Source of the DNA: Trichuris trichiura
Taxonomy: Eukaryota; Nematoda; Enoplea; Trichinellida; Trichuridae
Length of the DNA: 64,000 nt
Reading direction: 5' to 3'
NCBI GenBank assembly: GCA_037903355.1
Contig: JBAJFE010000062.1
Span: 682,001 to 746,000 of the forward strand
Part shown: positions 38,553-51,700 of the stretch, piece by piece
How positions within the stretch are numbered: position 1 is the stretch's first letter
Layout: each line of letters opens with the position of its first letter
The notes under the pieces: generated by a model
Told to the model about the DNA's origin: nothing
Database searches by the model: none
What the model saw: the letters and a program-made list of their open reading frames with translations, nothing else
Program-made: the position numbers and the translations under genes

Positions 38553-38915
38553 TGTTGGAGTTGCTACGCCAGATACGTGTCACAAGGAAAAGAGCGCGTG
38601 TGTTAATGGACGTCGGCCTCCAACAAAGTCAGGATTAACGGTGATAGATGGTGTCCATTGATGGTCACTCTGCGATCCGTTTATAATCGTTAATCTGAGG
38701 CTGTGGGAACGACGTTGTCTGGTAGCTGTCTAAACGCTCCCTATTTAAAACCCTCTCGCTAACCCCGCCCGTCTCCCTCTCTCACTCTCTGTCTGCCTCT
38801 CTCCTACTTCCAGGTCAGTTTGTTTATGAGTGTTCATTCGCTTGTTCCATATGCACTGTGTAACCAATAAAGTTACTCTGATTATGCTTGACCTCGAAAA
38901 CGCAACCTTCCAACA
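38553..38915 (+). mobile_element. Solo LTR of an LTR retrotransposon
   Basis: The element begins TGTTGGA and ends TCCAACA, and is bounded by a perfect 5-bp duplication CAAGA (38548-38552 and 38916-38920). Inside are a TATTTAAAA promoter-like site at 38742-38750, a pyrimidine-rich CTCCCTCTCTCAC stretch, and AATAAA at 38866-38871, in the order expected of U3-R-U5 on the + strand. No internal retroelement sequence is adjacent, so it arose by LTR-LTR recombination. Confidence 0.85.
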
Positions 38916-38920
38916 CAAGA

Positions 38921-39978
38921 CAATGTTAATAGGACGTACTTGTTCACGATGTAAACTTATAATTACGGTTAAACACGTTGTATATAAGAAAATAGCGTAG
39001 TAAAATACTTATCGACTTCAAAGCCTCGGTTAGCATTTCTTATATATAGCAGGTTTAGTTATAATTAAAAGTTTACACCCTGAAAAGGTTTCAAATCCCT
39101 ACAAAATGCTGCGTTTTCAATGATCTACCAGTAGAAATTACGTCACGTTGCATGAATTACGCTGTCAGCTCGTGTGCTCGTTGTCTAGAAAGCTCCATAC
39201 CTAAGTCTGTTTCAATAAGCAATTTGTTCTCTAAAAACAATGTGAAATTTCTAAGGATACTATAATTTGTGATGTACGGGATACGAATGGCCTGAAAGTA
39301 AAAGTAAACGCGACTCTTTAGTTGACGCAAAGAAGACACGGAAGTTAATATCCAGTCAACAGATTTAAACTTTATTTAGAGTCATCAAAAAAGTTCTACG
39401 GTTTGCCAGTATCTATTCTCCTACGCAGTTAGTGGGACCTGCTGGCGCATATTCTAGAAAAGTCCTAAAAGACCTGCATAAGCGTCTCAGAACAAATTTA
39501 CACGTTATTTATATTTCAGATGCCGACAGATATGAACTGATTGGAAATTAAAATAAAATCCAGCCAGCACAGGCAGTTTCAAGCTGCACGCTAACTACCT
39601 ATAAGTGTGGTTAAATAGCTACCATCTGCGTGGACTGACGCCAACGTCTGCACTGTCTCCCAACCCAAATTTTCTTTCTCTGATTTTATAAAAATAAAGT
39701 TTGCTCATTCTGCCGATGGCAAAAAAATCTTTCCTTCTCTTTCAATACTTTTTGAGAGATCTTGCTGCACAGCTTCGCTTCAAAAAATAAGTCTCCGCCT
39801 GCAAACATAACACTCCAACTGAAAGCAGTTATAAGCGTTATATTATTCAAAAAAACTAATATGTTAGTTGCACACCAGCAACTAAATGGTTAAACATTAT
39901 GAATATTCAGTTATGCTCGACAATTTTGCATAGTCGCTAAAAAAAGCCACTTTCTGGACGTTCAGTGAAGAGAAAAGA
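38921..39978. other. Non-coding stretch before the Fn1 gene
   Basis: AT-rich sequence without any supported gene. Confidence 0.45.
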
Positions 39979-40009
39979 TTTATTAATCATATTCATGTTG
40001 AGACACGAT

Positions 40010-41074
40010 TCATTTATCTAACATGGGACATGCCTGTCCATCAATAGTTGTAAACTTTTTAACATCTAAAATTTCTTGGTGAATGGTTGTAAGACGTGCA
40101 AGAATAGCGCCGCTTTCATGCTTTAGACAGGTGAACATTCTGTCATCACCATATTTGTCGCAATGTCCAATTGCGAGAACCTTTCGTCCCTGATCCAAGT
40201 TGGCAATGCATTCAGCTACTTCAACCGACACATGCTTCTCATTTCCTTGGCAAACCATTCTGTAACTCAATGATCCAACAGGTTTCGTATACCATGATTC
40301 ACCAAAACCAAATTCTCTTGTTACACCGAATTCCTTGGCAACACATCCGGCAAATACAATAGTCAATCCAACTTCTTTTTCTCTGCAGTGGAATAAGAAA
40401 CCAAGATCATGGAATCTTGCGCCAGCATCGATTCGTCTTCCTTTGCTGTCAACACAACCCATCACTTCTATCTGCACTCCACCATTTCCATATCGTGAAC
40501 ATCTGTACCAGAATTTGCCAATATTTACAGACTTATGTATGTCTACTTCTTGTTTATTGATTATGCAACCAACAGCTTTATGAATAACTTGGTCTCCACG
40601 ACCTACGCACATGAACAAGAATGATTTTCTTGAGAAAGTGTCTCCAATTTTAGCAATGAATCCCGTGTCACTTACGCAGCCGGTAATTTCCAATCCAATA
40701 CGACCACGTTGTTCAAGACAGGTGTACACAAACCAACCACTTTGAAGTTGTTCTCCTATTTCTAATTCTTTTCCCTTCAGGAGACATTTCAATGGAGTCA
40801 GAATGACAGCAGTATCATTAATCTTGTCACATCGAAGTAGGAAATAAGTGGAACGGTATATTTGACCAAAAGATAAATTCTCTCCTGAATCGAGGACACA
40901 TCCAATAGCTACGGTTCTTTCTTTCTTTTCATATTTCCATTGAACTCGTTCTATTTGAATTTTTGAGTATTCGTAGTGATAGCTAGTACTGGTTTTTGTT
41001 AGGCATTTTTCAGAGTGAGCGGTGGAGACGTGGAAGCATTCAAGCGCAATTAGCAAAACGGCGAACCACTGCAT
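40010..41074 (-). CDS. Secreted MIG-18-like fibronectin type I repeat protein
   Basis: A 354-residue intronless frame. Residues 1-19 form a signal peptide (hydrophobic VLLIALE core, cleavage near STA|HS). Seven modules of about 37 residues follow, each with a GC(V/I) start and a second cysteine 22-31 residues later: C59-C82, C97-C119, C133-C156, C170-C192, C207-C230, C244-C275, C289-C316. A typical module reads GC-x-D-x-G, hydrophobic, G, then F-x-F-x-C. This matches the nematode abnormal-cell-migration-18-like fibronectin type I domain, found in extracellular matrix proteins. TATAAAA on the - strand (41147-41141) lies 73 nt upstream; AATAAA (39984-39979) lies just downstream. It is probably secreted matrix or host-interface protein. 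The domain call is by motif, and the function is inferred. Confidence 0.8.
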   Translation of the reverse strand: MQWFAVLLIALECFHVSTAHSEKCLTKTSTSYHYEYSKIQIERVQWKYEKKERTVAIGCVLDSGENLSFGQIYRSTYFLLRCDKINDTAVILTPLKCLLKGKELEIGEQLQSGWFVYTCLEQRGRIGLEITGCVSDTGFIAKIGDTFSRKSFLFMCVGRGDQVIHKAVGCIINKQEVDIHKSVNIGKFWYRCSRYGNGGVQIEVMGCVDSKGRRIDAGARFHDLGFLFHCREKEVGLTIVFAGCVAKEFGVTREFGFGESWYTKPVGSLSYRMVCQGNEKHVSVEVAECIANLDQGRKVLAIGHCDKYGDDRMFTCLKHESGAILARLTTIHQEILDVKKFTTIDGQACPMLDK

Positions 41075-41140
41075 CTTTGCTGGGTGAATCGAAACGGTTT
41101 GCTAAGTGGAAAACTGGATTATCACGTCAAACGTCTGCTC

Positions 41141-41147
41141 TTTTATA
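41141..41147 (-). promoter_or_regulatory. TATA box of the Fn1-repeat gene
   Basis: TATAAAA reads on the - strand 73 nt upstream of the ATG at 41074, the only such box in the near-upstream region. Confidence 0.6.
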
Positions 41148-41299
41148 GGAAAAACGCATCTTTGCATTTCTGCGTTGCTGTATGAGATGAATGTGTTTTT
41201 GCAAACAGCAAACATCCTTTGATTGCACTTCTGCGCGGTGGTAACGAACATGATGTTTACCCACATCATGCTATTAGGTTCAGGCATTTGTTAAAGCGA

Positions 41300-42805
41300 T
41301 TTCGCTATCACTGTATGAATTCGTCAGTAAAGTGATACAGCCTATATTTCTTAGTTGAATATTTTTGATTGAATCACGAAGCGCTGTGGACGTTTGTCGC
41401 CTTCTTCAGCTTTTGCCTTGATTAACTCATCAGTGTAGCCTACAAAACTAGTAATGCCAAAATGCGCATACAAAACGTACTGCAGATAAGGATAAAAAAG
41501 CACTGAAAAATGATTGCAACAGAAAACTCAAGAAGTTTCATATTTTGAAGCATTTCACGTAATTACATTGCCAGCTAATACCAGTCAATGCATATTGATG
41601 AATTGCTTAAGTTCGCGGTTGGGAGCAATCGTTTAGGAAGGTTGCGTTATTCCCTTGCAGCAGCCCTTTTCTAAAGCAGGCTGTTATAATAAGCAAGAAA
41701 GTAATATACGTGGATCAAAAAAATGTCTTCTATTCTATGCGTAACTGGTGGAAGCTACTGCTGCTGCTGCTGAGCGTCCGCGGTTGTCTTCGGGCAGAAA
41801 AATTCTGAATAATCAGAGAAGTTGAAAGCTAAGCTCTTGTGGATGAACTCGTGCGAGTTTTAGGTTTTAAGCCGTTTTATCGGTGAGAAGGCAATAGTTA
41901 TTTTTTTGTATTCAGCAGCTTTCAAGATAAATCTTGTCTTGTCTTCATCAGCGGTCTAGTCTGCGTGAGACGGTGAACTGATGGTGTAATGAAAAGTTTA
42001 TGACATGTTAAAACGATAAACGAAGTGGCACCTCAGCTTTTTCAACTGAATGGAACGATATGCCGCTTGTTAGAACGGGTTTATGCCCAGTTTTAAATCA
42101 AGACTGCGTGTAGAATATTGCTTATTTTTCTATCCCTGTTTTCTCCAGAGAAACTGTCTTAGGAGATTAACTTCACTGCCAGAATCACTGCCTGGTAAAT
42201 AGGGCTTACATAACAGAGGCGTCATTGCACCTAATCAGTAATTATATGCTAGAATAGATAAGAGTTCTAACTTAAAATCGAGTTGCGAGCTTTGACTTTA
42301 TCGTGCGCAGCTTTTGGATGTGGTGCTGCTGCACCAATTGCTGGCAATGGAATTGCATTGGCTTTATACTGCATTCTACCATCATGCAGTTCATAATAAA
42401 ACTGCAATTTCTTTTGTTTTCTTTAAAAAGCGAGCATAATGCATTCAATAAAGATCAAGGTTCCATGCGGTTACTGTTTCGTTTGCTAACAGCAGAATGA
42501 ATATCTTAAAGCCGTTGCTTTCTTGGACACCTGCTCCATTGGCGCTGAAAGTCTGTCTTCACGCAAAATTTCCTTATGCTTTACTTCCAATTCTTTTAAT
42601 TTCAAATTTTGTCATCTGAGTTCTCAAATGTCAGTGCTCAAATTCGAGAGAGCAAAGTTTCATTAGGTCTAGGTTTGAAGAAGCGACGAGAGACTAATGC
42701 CTTACTGCAACAACACCAGGAAGAAATTTCTACATTGATTCTCTCAGAAGAACAGGGCACGTTCGTCAGGTGTTTACAACATTATTCCAACGTACAAAAA
42801 GCAAA
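41300..42805. other. Spacer with one hammerhead-like stem-loop
   Basis: It holds the CTGATGAA...TTGAAAGC unit at 41918-41951 (-). No supported gene is present. Confidence 0.45.
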
Positions 42806-42870
42806 GTAAACGAGGCAACCAAGCAAGGAGTAAAAATAAATTACATATGCTCAATAGCAGAATGGCTGAA

Positions 42871-43293
42871 ATGAAACTCAGTGCACATTGCATTTTACCT
42901 CCGCTGTTTGCTTTATTATCAGCTCAGAAGGCAATCGATTGTGCGTGCACATCGCAGTGGATACATTCTAACATTTTAATAGAAATCTGCCAAAAAACTG
43001 GAGATATCGCGTCAAGAGTTTTGCAAATTGTTTATTTGCAGAATCTGACAGAGCCTGGTGGCCAATGCGGGGGATCTGTTTCCATATCATGACGCGCTTT
43101 TACGTAAGGGGAAACAAGTAAGAGGAAGGATGAATACAACAGGCAGCCGAAAATGCTTTTACTGAAATCAAGGATGATTCAACGCCATGCAAACTTCTTC
43201 TTCCAGAAGTTGATTCTTGGAATGAACTATACTATGTCTGGAGAAGCTGTAGCCAAACTGTACGTAAAAATTGGAATAGTAAAGTACAGGAAG
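42871..43293 (+). pseudogene. Isolated 5' fragment of the tandem family (exons 1-2)
   Basis: Exon 1 (42871-42930) is an intact 20-residue signal peptide close to those of A and D, followed by a GC donor (as in A). Exon 2 remnant (about 43042-43293) starts after TTATTTGCAG, then has a stop and frame breaks. Its end keeps FQKLILGMNYTMSG and a GTAAGC donor, but the cysteines of this exon are lost. The TATA position 50 nt upstream reads AAGCAAGG. No later exons are seen. It is a dead copy separated from the array by the Fn1 gene and the solo LTR. Confidence 0.7.
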
Positions 43294-44664
43294 GTAAGCA
43301 ATGTGGCTGCGTTCAGCTTAATGCTCATTCAGATGAATAAATAGCTTCAGTTTCACATTTCCGCAAGTTATTCACGGGCATTGATACCCCGTCTGCACGC
43401 GTTCGATCAAATATTAGTGATAAGCTGATTGTAAACCACCTTGTCTTCGCGTGCATTCATTTTTAAAAGAACGCGCTGATTGAATGAATGCTTCTGATAA
43501 CCTTTTTCAAAAGGATAATTAATTTAAGAATTGCGTTTGAAAGTATGGCAATTGATACGACCCTGAGCACTGTCGCTAATATACCTGCTGCTTCTTAGCA
43601 GCGTGACTGAGCGAGTAACAAAATAGTTGTCCTTCTCAAGGCATTCGGAAACTGTCAACCAGCATACCCACGCCAGTTAATTTAGTGAAAACGAATAGTT
43701 ATTGCCATTAGCACTATTATTTTATGAAGCTTTTATTTTGTTTTCTATTAAACGTCATAAAAGATTTTCGCCAAAAACACGACAGGTCTGCTGCAGAAGT
43801 TCATTATACTAACTATTATTATGAATAATGTTTTGAGATAGAACTTCGGTTGCAGGAACTGCTTTCGTGATCTAGAACATTGTTTCCCGCCGATCTTTCC
43901 GCTACCGCCCCCTTTTGGAACAATCTTTCCAGCGCTCCAGCAGTAAATTTTGTTCACCAATGCAGGCTCAACGCCCACGAGACAATCTAGCCAAAAAAGC
44001 AGGTGTTAAAGCTGACATGTTTATTTTCTGTACTCAAAATATTAATAGAGCAAATCAATCAGCCTAATCCTGCTGGCAAGCGCTACGAGAACAGTTTTTC
44101 CATGGTTTGCTCCATACAAGCTAGTAGAAGCTAACGCTCCCCAGGTAAAGCTACCGCCCCCTGACTTACTAGCATCCCTTAGGAAACATTGATCCAAAAT
44201 TTTTACAGCCAAGTCTTATTAACTAGCCAGCATGCTATGCTGAACTTGAATAGCACATGATATGAAAGGAGGTAGGTTTTGGCCGCTATCAGAGTAGAGA
44301 TCACACGCTCGCCAACACCCCATGGTAATGGTGGCCCCGCCCCCTTCTTTTCCCTTTTCCAATTCTAGTATTCGTTCGTTACGTAACCCATCTTTCTCTT
44401 TACTCTCTTTTTCGTACTTTTAATTATTATCGCTTTTCCGTGGATAAGGATTGGAAGCTTCAGTTTTCCCTTTATCTGTCATGCAAATAAAGGGCTTGTA
44501 CTCTCCTAAAAAAATATTTCCGTAGCCTGAACTAACAGCACTTTAGATTTTGCTTTTCTTTACCTGTTACTTTTAAATCACGGAGAAACTGATGGACCAG
44601 CTTAATATTATCATCGCACAACCGTTTGAAGACAAAAGTCTTCTTAACGACACCGTAGGTTTTC
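43294..44664. other. Spacer without supported genes
   Basis: It contains C-rich patches (CTACCGCCCCC at about 43902 and 44150, GGCCCCGCCCCC near 44333) that contrast with the AT-rich surroundings and may be mobile-element remains. I cannot classify them. Confidence 0.4.
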
Positions 44665-44893
44665 ATAGTAAAATATTTTATTATACAATTTCCCCATACA
44701 TCATTCAATTTTAAAGAAAACAACCGCAGCTTTTGGGTTTCTCCGCTACCCGTCCTCAGTGGTGACATAAAGAAAGAGAAACCTTTTCTTTATTTCACCA
44801 CTGAGGACAAGTGACAGAGAAACCTGAAAGCTTCGGTTGTTTTTTTAAATTTAGTGATGAACGGGGAAACTGCATAATAAAATATTTTACTAT
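44665..44893. repeat. Foldback element FB6 (~229 bp)
   Basis: Inverted arms (ATAGTAAAATATTTTATTAT at the left, its near-complement at the right) carry CTGAGGAC stem-loops at 44729-44759 (-) and 44801-44831 (+). The centre is about 44765-44795. Confidence 0.8.
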
Positions 44894-45789
44894 TGCACAA
44901 TACTACGCATCGGTTTGACAAAAAATTAACAAGAGAAGTTGGAATTGATCACATTGTTTTCAAGCAGATATTAATTACCTCATTTCTTCAGCAGGCACGT
45001 CATCTTGTTACAGCTATTTGGGATGTCGAATTGCATCTGTAAAGCAAACTAAGCAGCGACAATCGCTTGAATTGAACTCATGAAACGAACTAAACAGAGA
45101 CATCAGTTTTTGAATTATTTTAACCTATCCGTCGCTTGCGTAGGCTACAAAAACAAGCATAAGTAGTAGTAAAACCATGGCTATTTCATGATTAATGAAT
45201 GTACTTTATTTTTACAATCACCCAGTTTGGTTGAAATGACAGCAAGAGCTTTGAACTACCCAATTCAGTGCAGTCCATGTAGGGAAGAAAAATATGTACA
45301 CCACAAGTTCACCTGGCACCTCGTGCTGATGATAATGAGGGCCAAGGCATGCAGTTGGCAACGGACGTCACGAGTAAGGTGGAACAGAGAGCAAGAACGA
45401 AATAAACGCTGACAAGAAGCAGGAATACGCGAACTATTAATACAGAGAGAGGCAGAGCTTTCGGCCATGCACACTACAGCCAATGGGCTAAGCGAAATGC
45501 ATAACAAGGTAACGAAATAAGATGGACCCAAGTACTGCACCAGCAGCAGTTTTGCTCGCCATTGCTGAAAGTGCTTTCATAAGAAGCTGAGGCTTTAAGT
45601 AGGTAAGACGAAAAACACGAAACAAATCATTCTCACATAAACCTCAGCGGCGCATTGTTCAGGAGCAACAAGGTTGTAGGGCACTCACATTTGCACAAAT
45701 ACTATGTTCCATTCAGCTGACCGCCATGTATGAGCAGATTAAAGGTTACGCATTTGCCTAAATGGATGCAACTCATTTGACAACTGAAG
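44894..45789. other. Stretch between FB6 and the large minus-strand gene
   Basis: No supported gene; the frames are short and on both strands. Confidence 0.4.
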
Positions 45790-48700
45790 TTAACATTTCT
45801 TTCCGGAATAATTTGCGTAGACAATATAGGGACTACGAGCAGCTCTATACATTGGTTCGCTTAGGCGCCTTTCAGTGCCTATCAATTCTTCTACTGGAGG
45901 CAATACGCTGCTTCGGCCCATATCACCAGAAGGAACCACAGTATGGTCCTGTCTAGGAGACTGACCAGGTGGCCGTAAGCGAATAACATAAGGAATAATT
46001 TGGTTAGGGTTATTAAATCGGGGAGAATCGTTACGCCATTTTCGTATCGCACAGCGATCGGATAGAACAGGACCTAAAACGGATAAACATGGTTTCTCAA
46101 TAATCAAGGGGCACTACTTGTACTTTCAAAGTTAGCACGAACCACAGCTACGGTGTCGTTCCTCTGCCAGCCAATACGTGAACTCTCGTTTGTAGTATCT
46201 GCCTGAACCTAAAGACAAAACTCATTTCTTCATCAAAATCAGCTATGGGATTTTTTTTCATTACATGTATCTTATATTGGTAAACTACTTTGTACAAAGA
46301 ATGCATCTCCAACTATAGCAATAAAAAGTATACGAACCTTTGAAGTAGACGGTACATTTCTGAATGATGATCCACACAAACTATTGCTGTCCTTTTCTAC
46401 CTGAAACATCGTTACACACAATAGGAAAAGGCATCTTAAAGCGAAACGCAGAATTAAAGAAGTTAAATACTGCCATACTCCGATTATTCAAAGCGCTCAA
46501 AGTTTCAAAAAAGCTGCCGCCTGCAGAGTTTTGGTCTTTAATTCTTGATTTAAGAAAATTGAACAAGATCAGAAACTTGGTAACAAATGGGAAGAAAAAA
46601 GTAACGCAACTAAAAGTAATGCAATACTTACCGACTGACGTGCGAGTAATTGCTGCTTTGAACATGGTGCATAAACCCTTTTCATCGGCACTAAACTCTG
46701 AGCACGACGTGGTTCTTCAGCATCCCTCGAACTCAACTGGCTGAGATAGAGTAGATCTGAAGTGCACGGTGTTCCACCTTCAGCAAATCTGCCGGACTTA
46801 AGTCCAAACGGCGTACGGAAAACTGATGGCAGTTCAAACTTCCTTGAATGTTCAGAAACGGACACCTGTGAAGCCTCGCTCCGCGCAACGGCTCCAGAAA
46901 CCATCACATTCTCGTAGAAATTATCGCTAGCAGGTCCAGACACAGGTACAAAGCATTCTTTTGCACAATCTGACTGGACAGACACCAGGTTTGAGGCAGT
47001 GTTACTTTTACAGATCGTTCCAACGTACAATCGATGTTGCCAAGTGTGCGTTCCTCTAGCAAAACTTCCGTCATAAACAGAATTTGCCCCAATATCTGTT
47101 CTGCAAACAGTTTCTGAAACATCAGCAACGTCGCTAGTCTGAATGACGCATGTTGCAGTTTTACATTGCGAGGATGTCTTCCCATGAGGATGCCTATCAA
47201 AAGCCACATTCACAGCCACAGCAGCATTCTCTAGAGCCAACGATCCTTTTGTAGCGATCGCGTAAGAGGAAGACTCCATTTCAGGCGGAGGCACTTCGAA
47301 TAATGACCCCGTAGCAATGTTATCTTCCGCTACCATTTCAGGCAACAAGGCGGGGTGCTTTAAGAGAAAATCAAAAGGCTCTTCTGCAAATGCTCCACGA
47401 AATTTCTTTTGTTCATCTTTGTCCGAATCCCTTTCCGCGACAGAGTTACTTTTAACAGAAACCATGGAAGCTCTTGCAAAATCGCTTGAAAAAACAAACT
47501 GCTCAGCAGAGCCAAAAGTTTCATTTGCTGATGCATTTAAGACTGAAATTCTGGTCTTACGATTTTCCTCATGAACGGTTAAAGAAGCGACGACAGTTTC
47601 TTTGGTTTTAGGAGTTTTAACGTACGCATGATCAGCTCTAACCGAATGGCTTCGGGGATCGAACACATATGGAATACGCTCCATTCTACCAGTAGCACCC
47701 TTGCCAAAGGAAATGGCGCGGTCACGCAAAGCCCAACGGACAGCAAAGCCACGCTGTACATTTTCCGAAGTAGCTGCCCTCTCAAAGCTCTGAACTACAT
47801 CACTTCTACTTTCTCTTATCGATAACGAAGCAAATGCCAACGCCTTTTCTGGAACTGTATTCAACACTGAGCATTCTTCGCTTGTTTGTCGAAAGCCTTC
47901 TATGCTTCGATTAGAACCGCGTCTTTGCATTCTTTTGACCATCGAATCCGGCTTTTCGGTTGAGTTTTCAGTTTCCTAAAGTACAATTGCCCTGCTGAAT
48001 TATATGTAATTATAATTACTTCAGAAAGTTTTCCTAATTTCTGCATTAAATATATGGAATGGCACTGGTTTTATTCTTTATCTCATCTATTCGGAAAAGC
48101 TTTCAGGGCAAATCGCGCCCAGCCATCAGCGCTGAATGAGCGACAATGAAAACAGAAAAACTGGTAGCAAACAAGATAAACAGACGCCCCAAAGACGACA
48201 CGATCTTAAGCGAAAAAGGCATTTTTATTTAAGAAATTACCTCCAAACCACTTACGTACCAAAGAGAAACGAACAAGGATGGTTTTAAAAAACAAAATAT
48301 TGTAAGTACATAAATGAACTAAGAAGGTAACAAAGCAAATAAATAAGTATATTTCACGATATCAACATAGGAAGCAAATTAAAATTTAAGATCTGCATTA
48401 GCACTGATATTGAAATTACGACCGACTGAATAAAATGATAAATTAAAAACAAACCGACGGTAAAGCAAAGTATATAAAACATAAAAAATGAAACGCAACC
48501 GGGATATAAGTTTCCATCATGAAAAGTTACAGCGTTCCCGCTTTAGGGGCTAGCGCTAACATTTTATGATGAAAATATAAAGAATAAAACAATACAAATA
48601 TCACAATGAAGTTAGGAGGGATAATAATGGAGCCACGGTTTCTTGGTACGGGACCGTATGCTTTCATAATGAAAAACTTTATTACGGATAGGTTCCCGTT

Positions 48701-51700
48701 TTCATGTATGTAAAAATGCCCGCTTTAAATCCTCAGAAACGATAGATGGCATTCGCTGCCACAAATCATATTTACAACTTAAGACCGCTGATGACGGGTC
48801 TCGATTGACCCGAAAGCTCCAGAGTTTTTTACATACATAAAACCGGGAACCTATCGGTAATAAAGTTTTTCATTATGAGAATAATGGAACCAACAAAATC
48901 ATCTAAACTAAAGTGAAAATAAATGACATGAAGTGATTTATACAGTGAATTACATTCCTTTGAAATGAACAAAGCGAGAAAAGATAAAGCGAAAGTTATG
49001 ATAGCCAGAAAAACCACTATAGCGACTACGCGAAATACTAGGTTACGACAGATTGCCTTTCCCGCGTACAGCAGTTCTTTTTTTAGTGCCTAAGTTCGCT
49101 AAACTTTAAGTTTCTTGCAAAGCAGATATTCTAAATAAGTATAAGTTAAAATGTAATAATATCAAGTGTGCCACAAACTTAAGTATTTCAAGGAGTAAGG
49201 GCCGAACGTTGCACCTGTGTCAGAACTTTCATAACTGATAATTTCACGTTCAGGCTTCTAAGAGGCATTCTCCCCGTTTGTTTCCGTTCGAAGTATGAGT
49301 TTCTATATTCAACTGAATATCCCGGAAGCGATGGATCAGCAATTAATGGGAAGAATAAAAAAAGCAATAGAGCAAATTTTTTCTCAGGACAAGTTAGACG
49401 AAATTAAAATAGCGTTTAGAAACTCATCATTTAGTACAGGAAGGAAACGCGTCATTTAAACATCAGCCCGCGCTCATCCTGAACATAATAAGCATAGCCA
49501 ATTAAAGCGTATGACTACAAAGGATTATGAAAACTTAAATTGAGTATTCAGCAATTCATGGGGATAAGCTATATCAAACGGAAAAAAAGAAAACCTCCAA
49601 ACCTGTAAGGCAGTGCTGGAATGTTCTGAGCGGCTGACATTTGGAAAAAGCATCGAACTCCGGTCAGAAAACTTGCGTCGTCGTTTTCTACCGTCGCCTT
49701 TCTGGTAGACCCAGTACCTGCACGTCAGCTTGTTTTCTTCTGTTGCCGTTTGGCATTCAATTGCCTTCATTTCATCCCCTTCTTGGTGGATGATTGAGCT
49801 CGACAATGACGACCTGCTCTCACAGACATCTCGGCCACTTGCGACGGTTGCATCAATCTCGTAGATAATATACCTCCGGGCAGCCGTAGCTGAATCTTTA
49901 CAAGGAATGACAAGTTCAACAGCTCCAAGCGTAGCCAAGGAACATCCAAAAATGGACCGATCAAGAGTAGGAGATGCACACACATTTTCAACGAAGAGAC
50001 TAGCACAGTCCTGGGAGGTTCTGCTCGCAGGAAGAATGCATTCGGAGCTTAGGAACGTGGTAGTTTTAAAAGTCTTCGTCAACTTCACTCTTGTTTCTCT
50101 AAACACTGCTGACGCACTTGCGAAACCTTTCTCCAAAAGAGTAACTGAGTATTGACACGTTCGCTTGGAATGACTTAAGAACTTCACACATCGACTAAAG
50201 CTAGAAGAGATCCTGAACTTTGAAGTTCTCGTTTGTGAGCTTGTAAACGCCAAACACTCCTTGTCAATTTTCTGAAACCAAATCACCGTAAGAAGCGTGA
50301 TACAACAACAATTCTCGGCTGCTATTGCAGAAGAACAAGTTAATAGAAAATTTAAGTCACCTCAGTGTCTGGAAGAGAAACGTTTTACCTGTAATAACTT
50401 CACAGTAGTTTAGCAGTGCGCTCGTACGAGCAAAAGCATGAAAGGCCTATAATACTAGCTACAGAACTTCCCAGAAAACAAACAGGTTCTACTCAAAAAG
50501 CAACCACCAATATCTCAAAAGGTGGTAGAGGTTGTAGCAAAACTAGAAAGGAAATAACAGCTTCAAAAGTTTTAACCAGACCATTAAGCCTTAGAAACAA
50601 TGGTCTCTGTCAGATGCCACCTACTGACTGAGTGTTTAGTTGACAACAGATTTCACAAAAACTACATTCTGAACAAACTTAGATATCAGACTCTCCAGGC
50701 ATTGAATCTAGCGTTGAAAAGGTGTACGACTTTTCTGTGCCTGCGGTTGGGCGCGGATCAAAAATACTAAACGGAAAACTCAACTTCTTTACTTCAGCCG
50801 CTGATGAGCGCATGACTCCTACCCACCTATCGTTTGATCGCCTCTCAGTAGCAATTGACCCACTGGAGCTTGATCTGGACATAACGGAATGCTTTAAAAA
50901 AATTGTCACCTGGTTTGAGTTACATCCTTGTGCCGACGAAGAATATGGTAAAGCATCTTCACAAAATTCACGTCTTGTGTAACGTTGCAATTGTTTCCGA
51001 CTGACAACCGGTCCCAACTTTTTTATTCCGCAAAAACAATGCTTTCCTTCACCACTTGCTAAAACTGCAAACCGGGAGCGATTCATTTTTGATTTTGGCA
51101 CAGACTCCAACGCCTGAAAGTCCATTTCTCCTTCGCAATCATGGAAAACACCGACAGTGGAAATATTTTCAAGAGAAAACTTTGCCGAGGTTTCGATACA
51201 ATTGCTGGTAAAAATTTTCTTCGCCGCAGCATCAAATTGAAACAGTTTCCGTAGGCTTGTTTTCTTTGCTATCACTCTAATTGAAAATTTTGATGACAAG
51301 GACGCAAGATCGCCGCTGATAAAGGTACAGAAAGCCGAGCTGCTTTGCTCTCGTCGCGTAACGCAAACAGATCCTCCTTTCATACAAATATCGTCGTAAT
51401 AAGAAATGTTCTGTAAAGCCAATTCATTCGGAACTTTAAGGATATTTTCCTAAATAGGAAATCCAAGTTACAAAAGGCTTCTTAACGACTGAACTAATAA
51501 GCCTCCTGAACGCCCAAATTCGTAATTAAACGACGCAACAAAACGTTTAAATGACAATTCAGGAGTCTGCGTTAAAGAATGAAACGCTGATTAAATAAGG
51601 CATGCCTGACCGGTACAAAAGAGCGCGCGTTCCAAATTTGTTTATAACACGGAGCTGCCTGAACAAAAGGAGAACATGACAGTCGTAGAAGTGTCACTAA

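Noticed and set aside
46364..46744. Plus-strand frame of 126 codons opposite the large gene
   Set aside because: It overlaps the better supported - strand exon 6 and its splice site; likely a shadow frame.
49907..50155. Plus-strand frames opposite exon 5 of the large gene
   Set aside because: Shadow of the longer - strand frame, which has matching splice sites.
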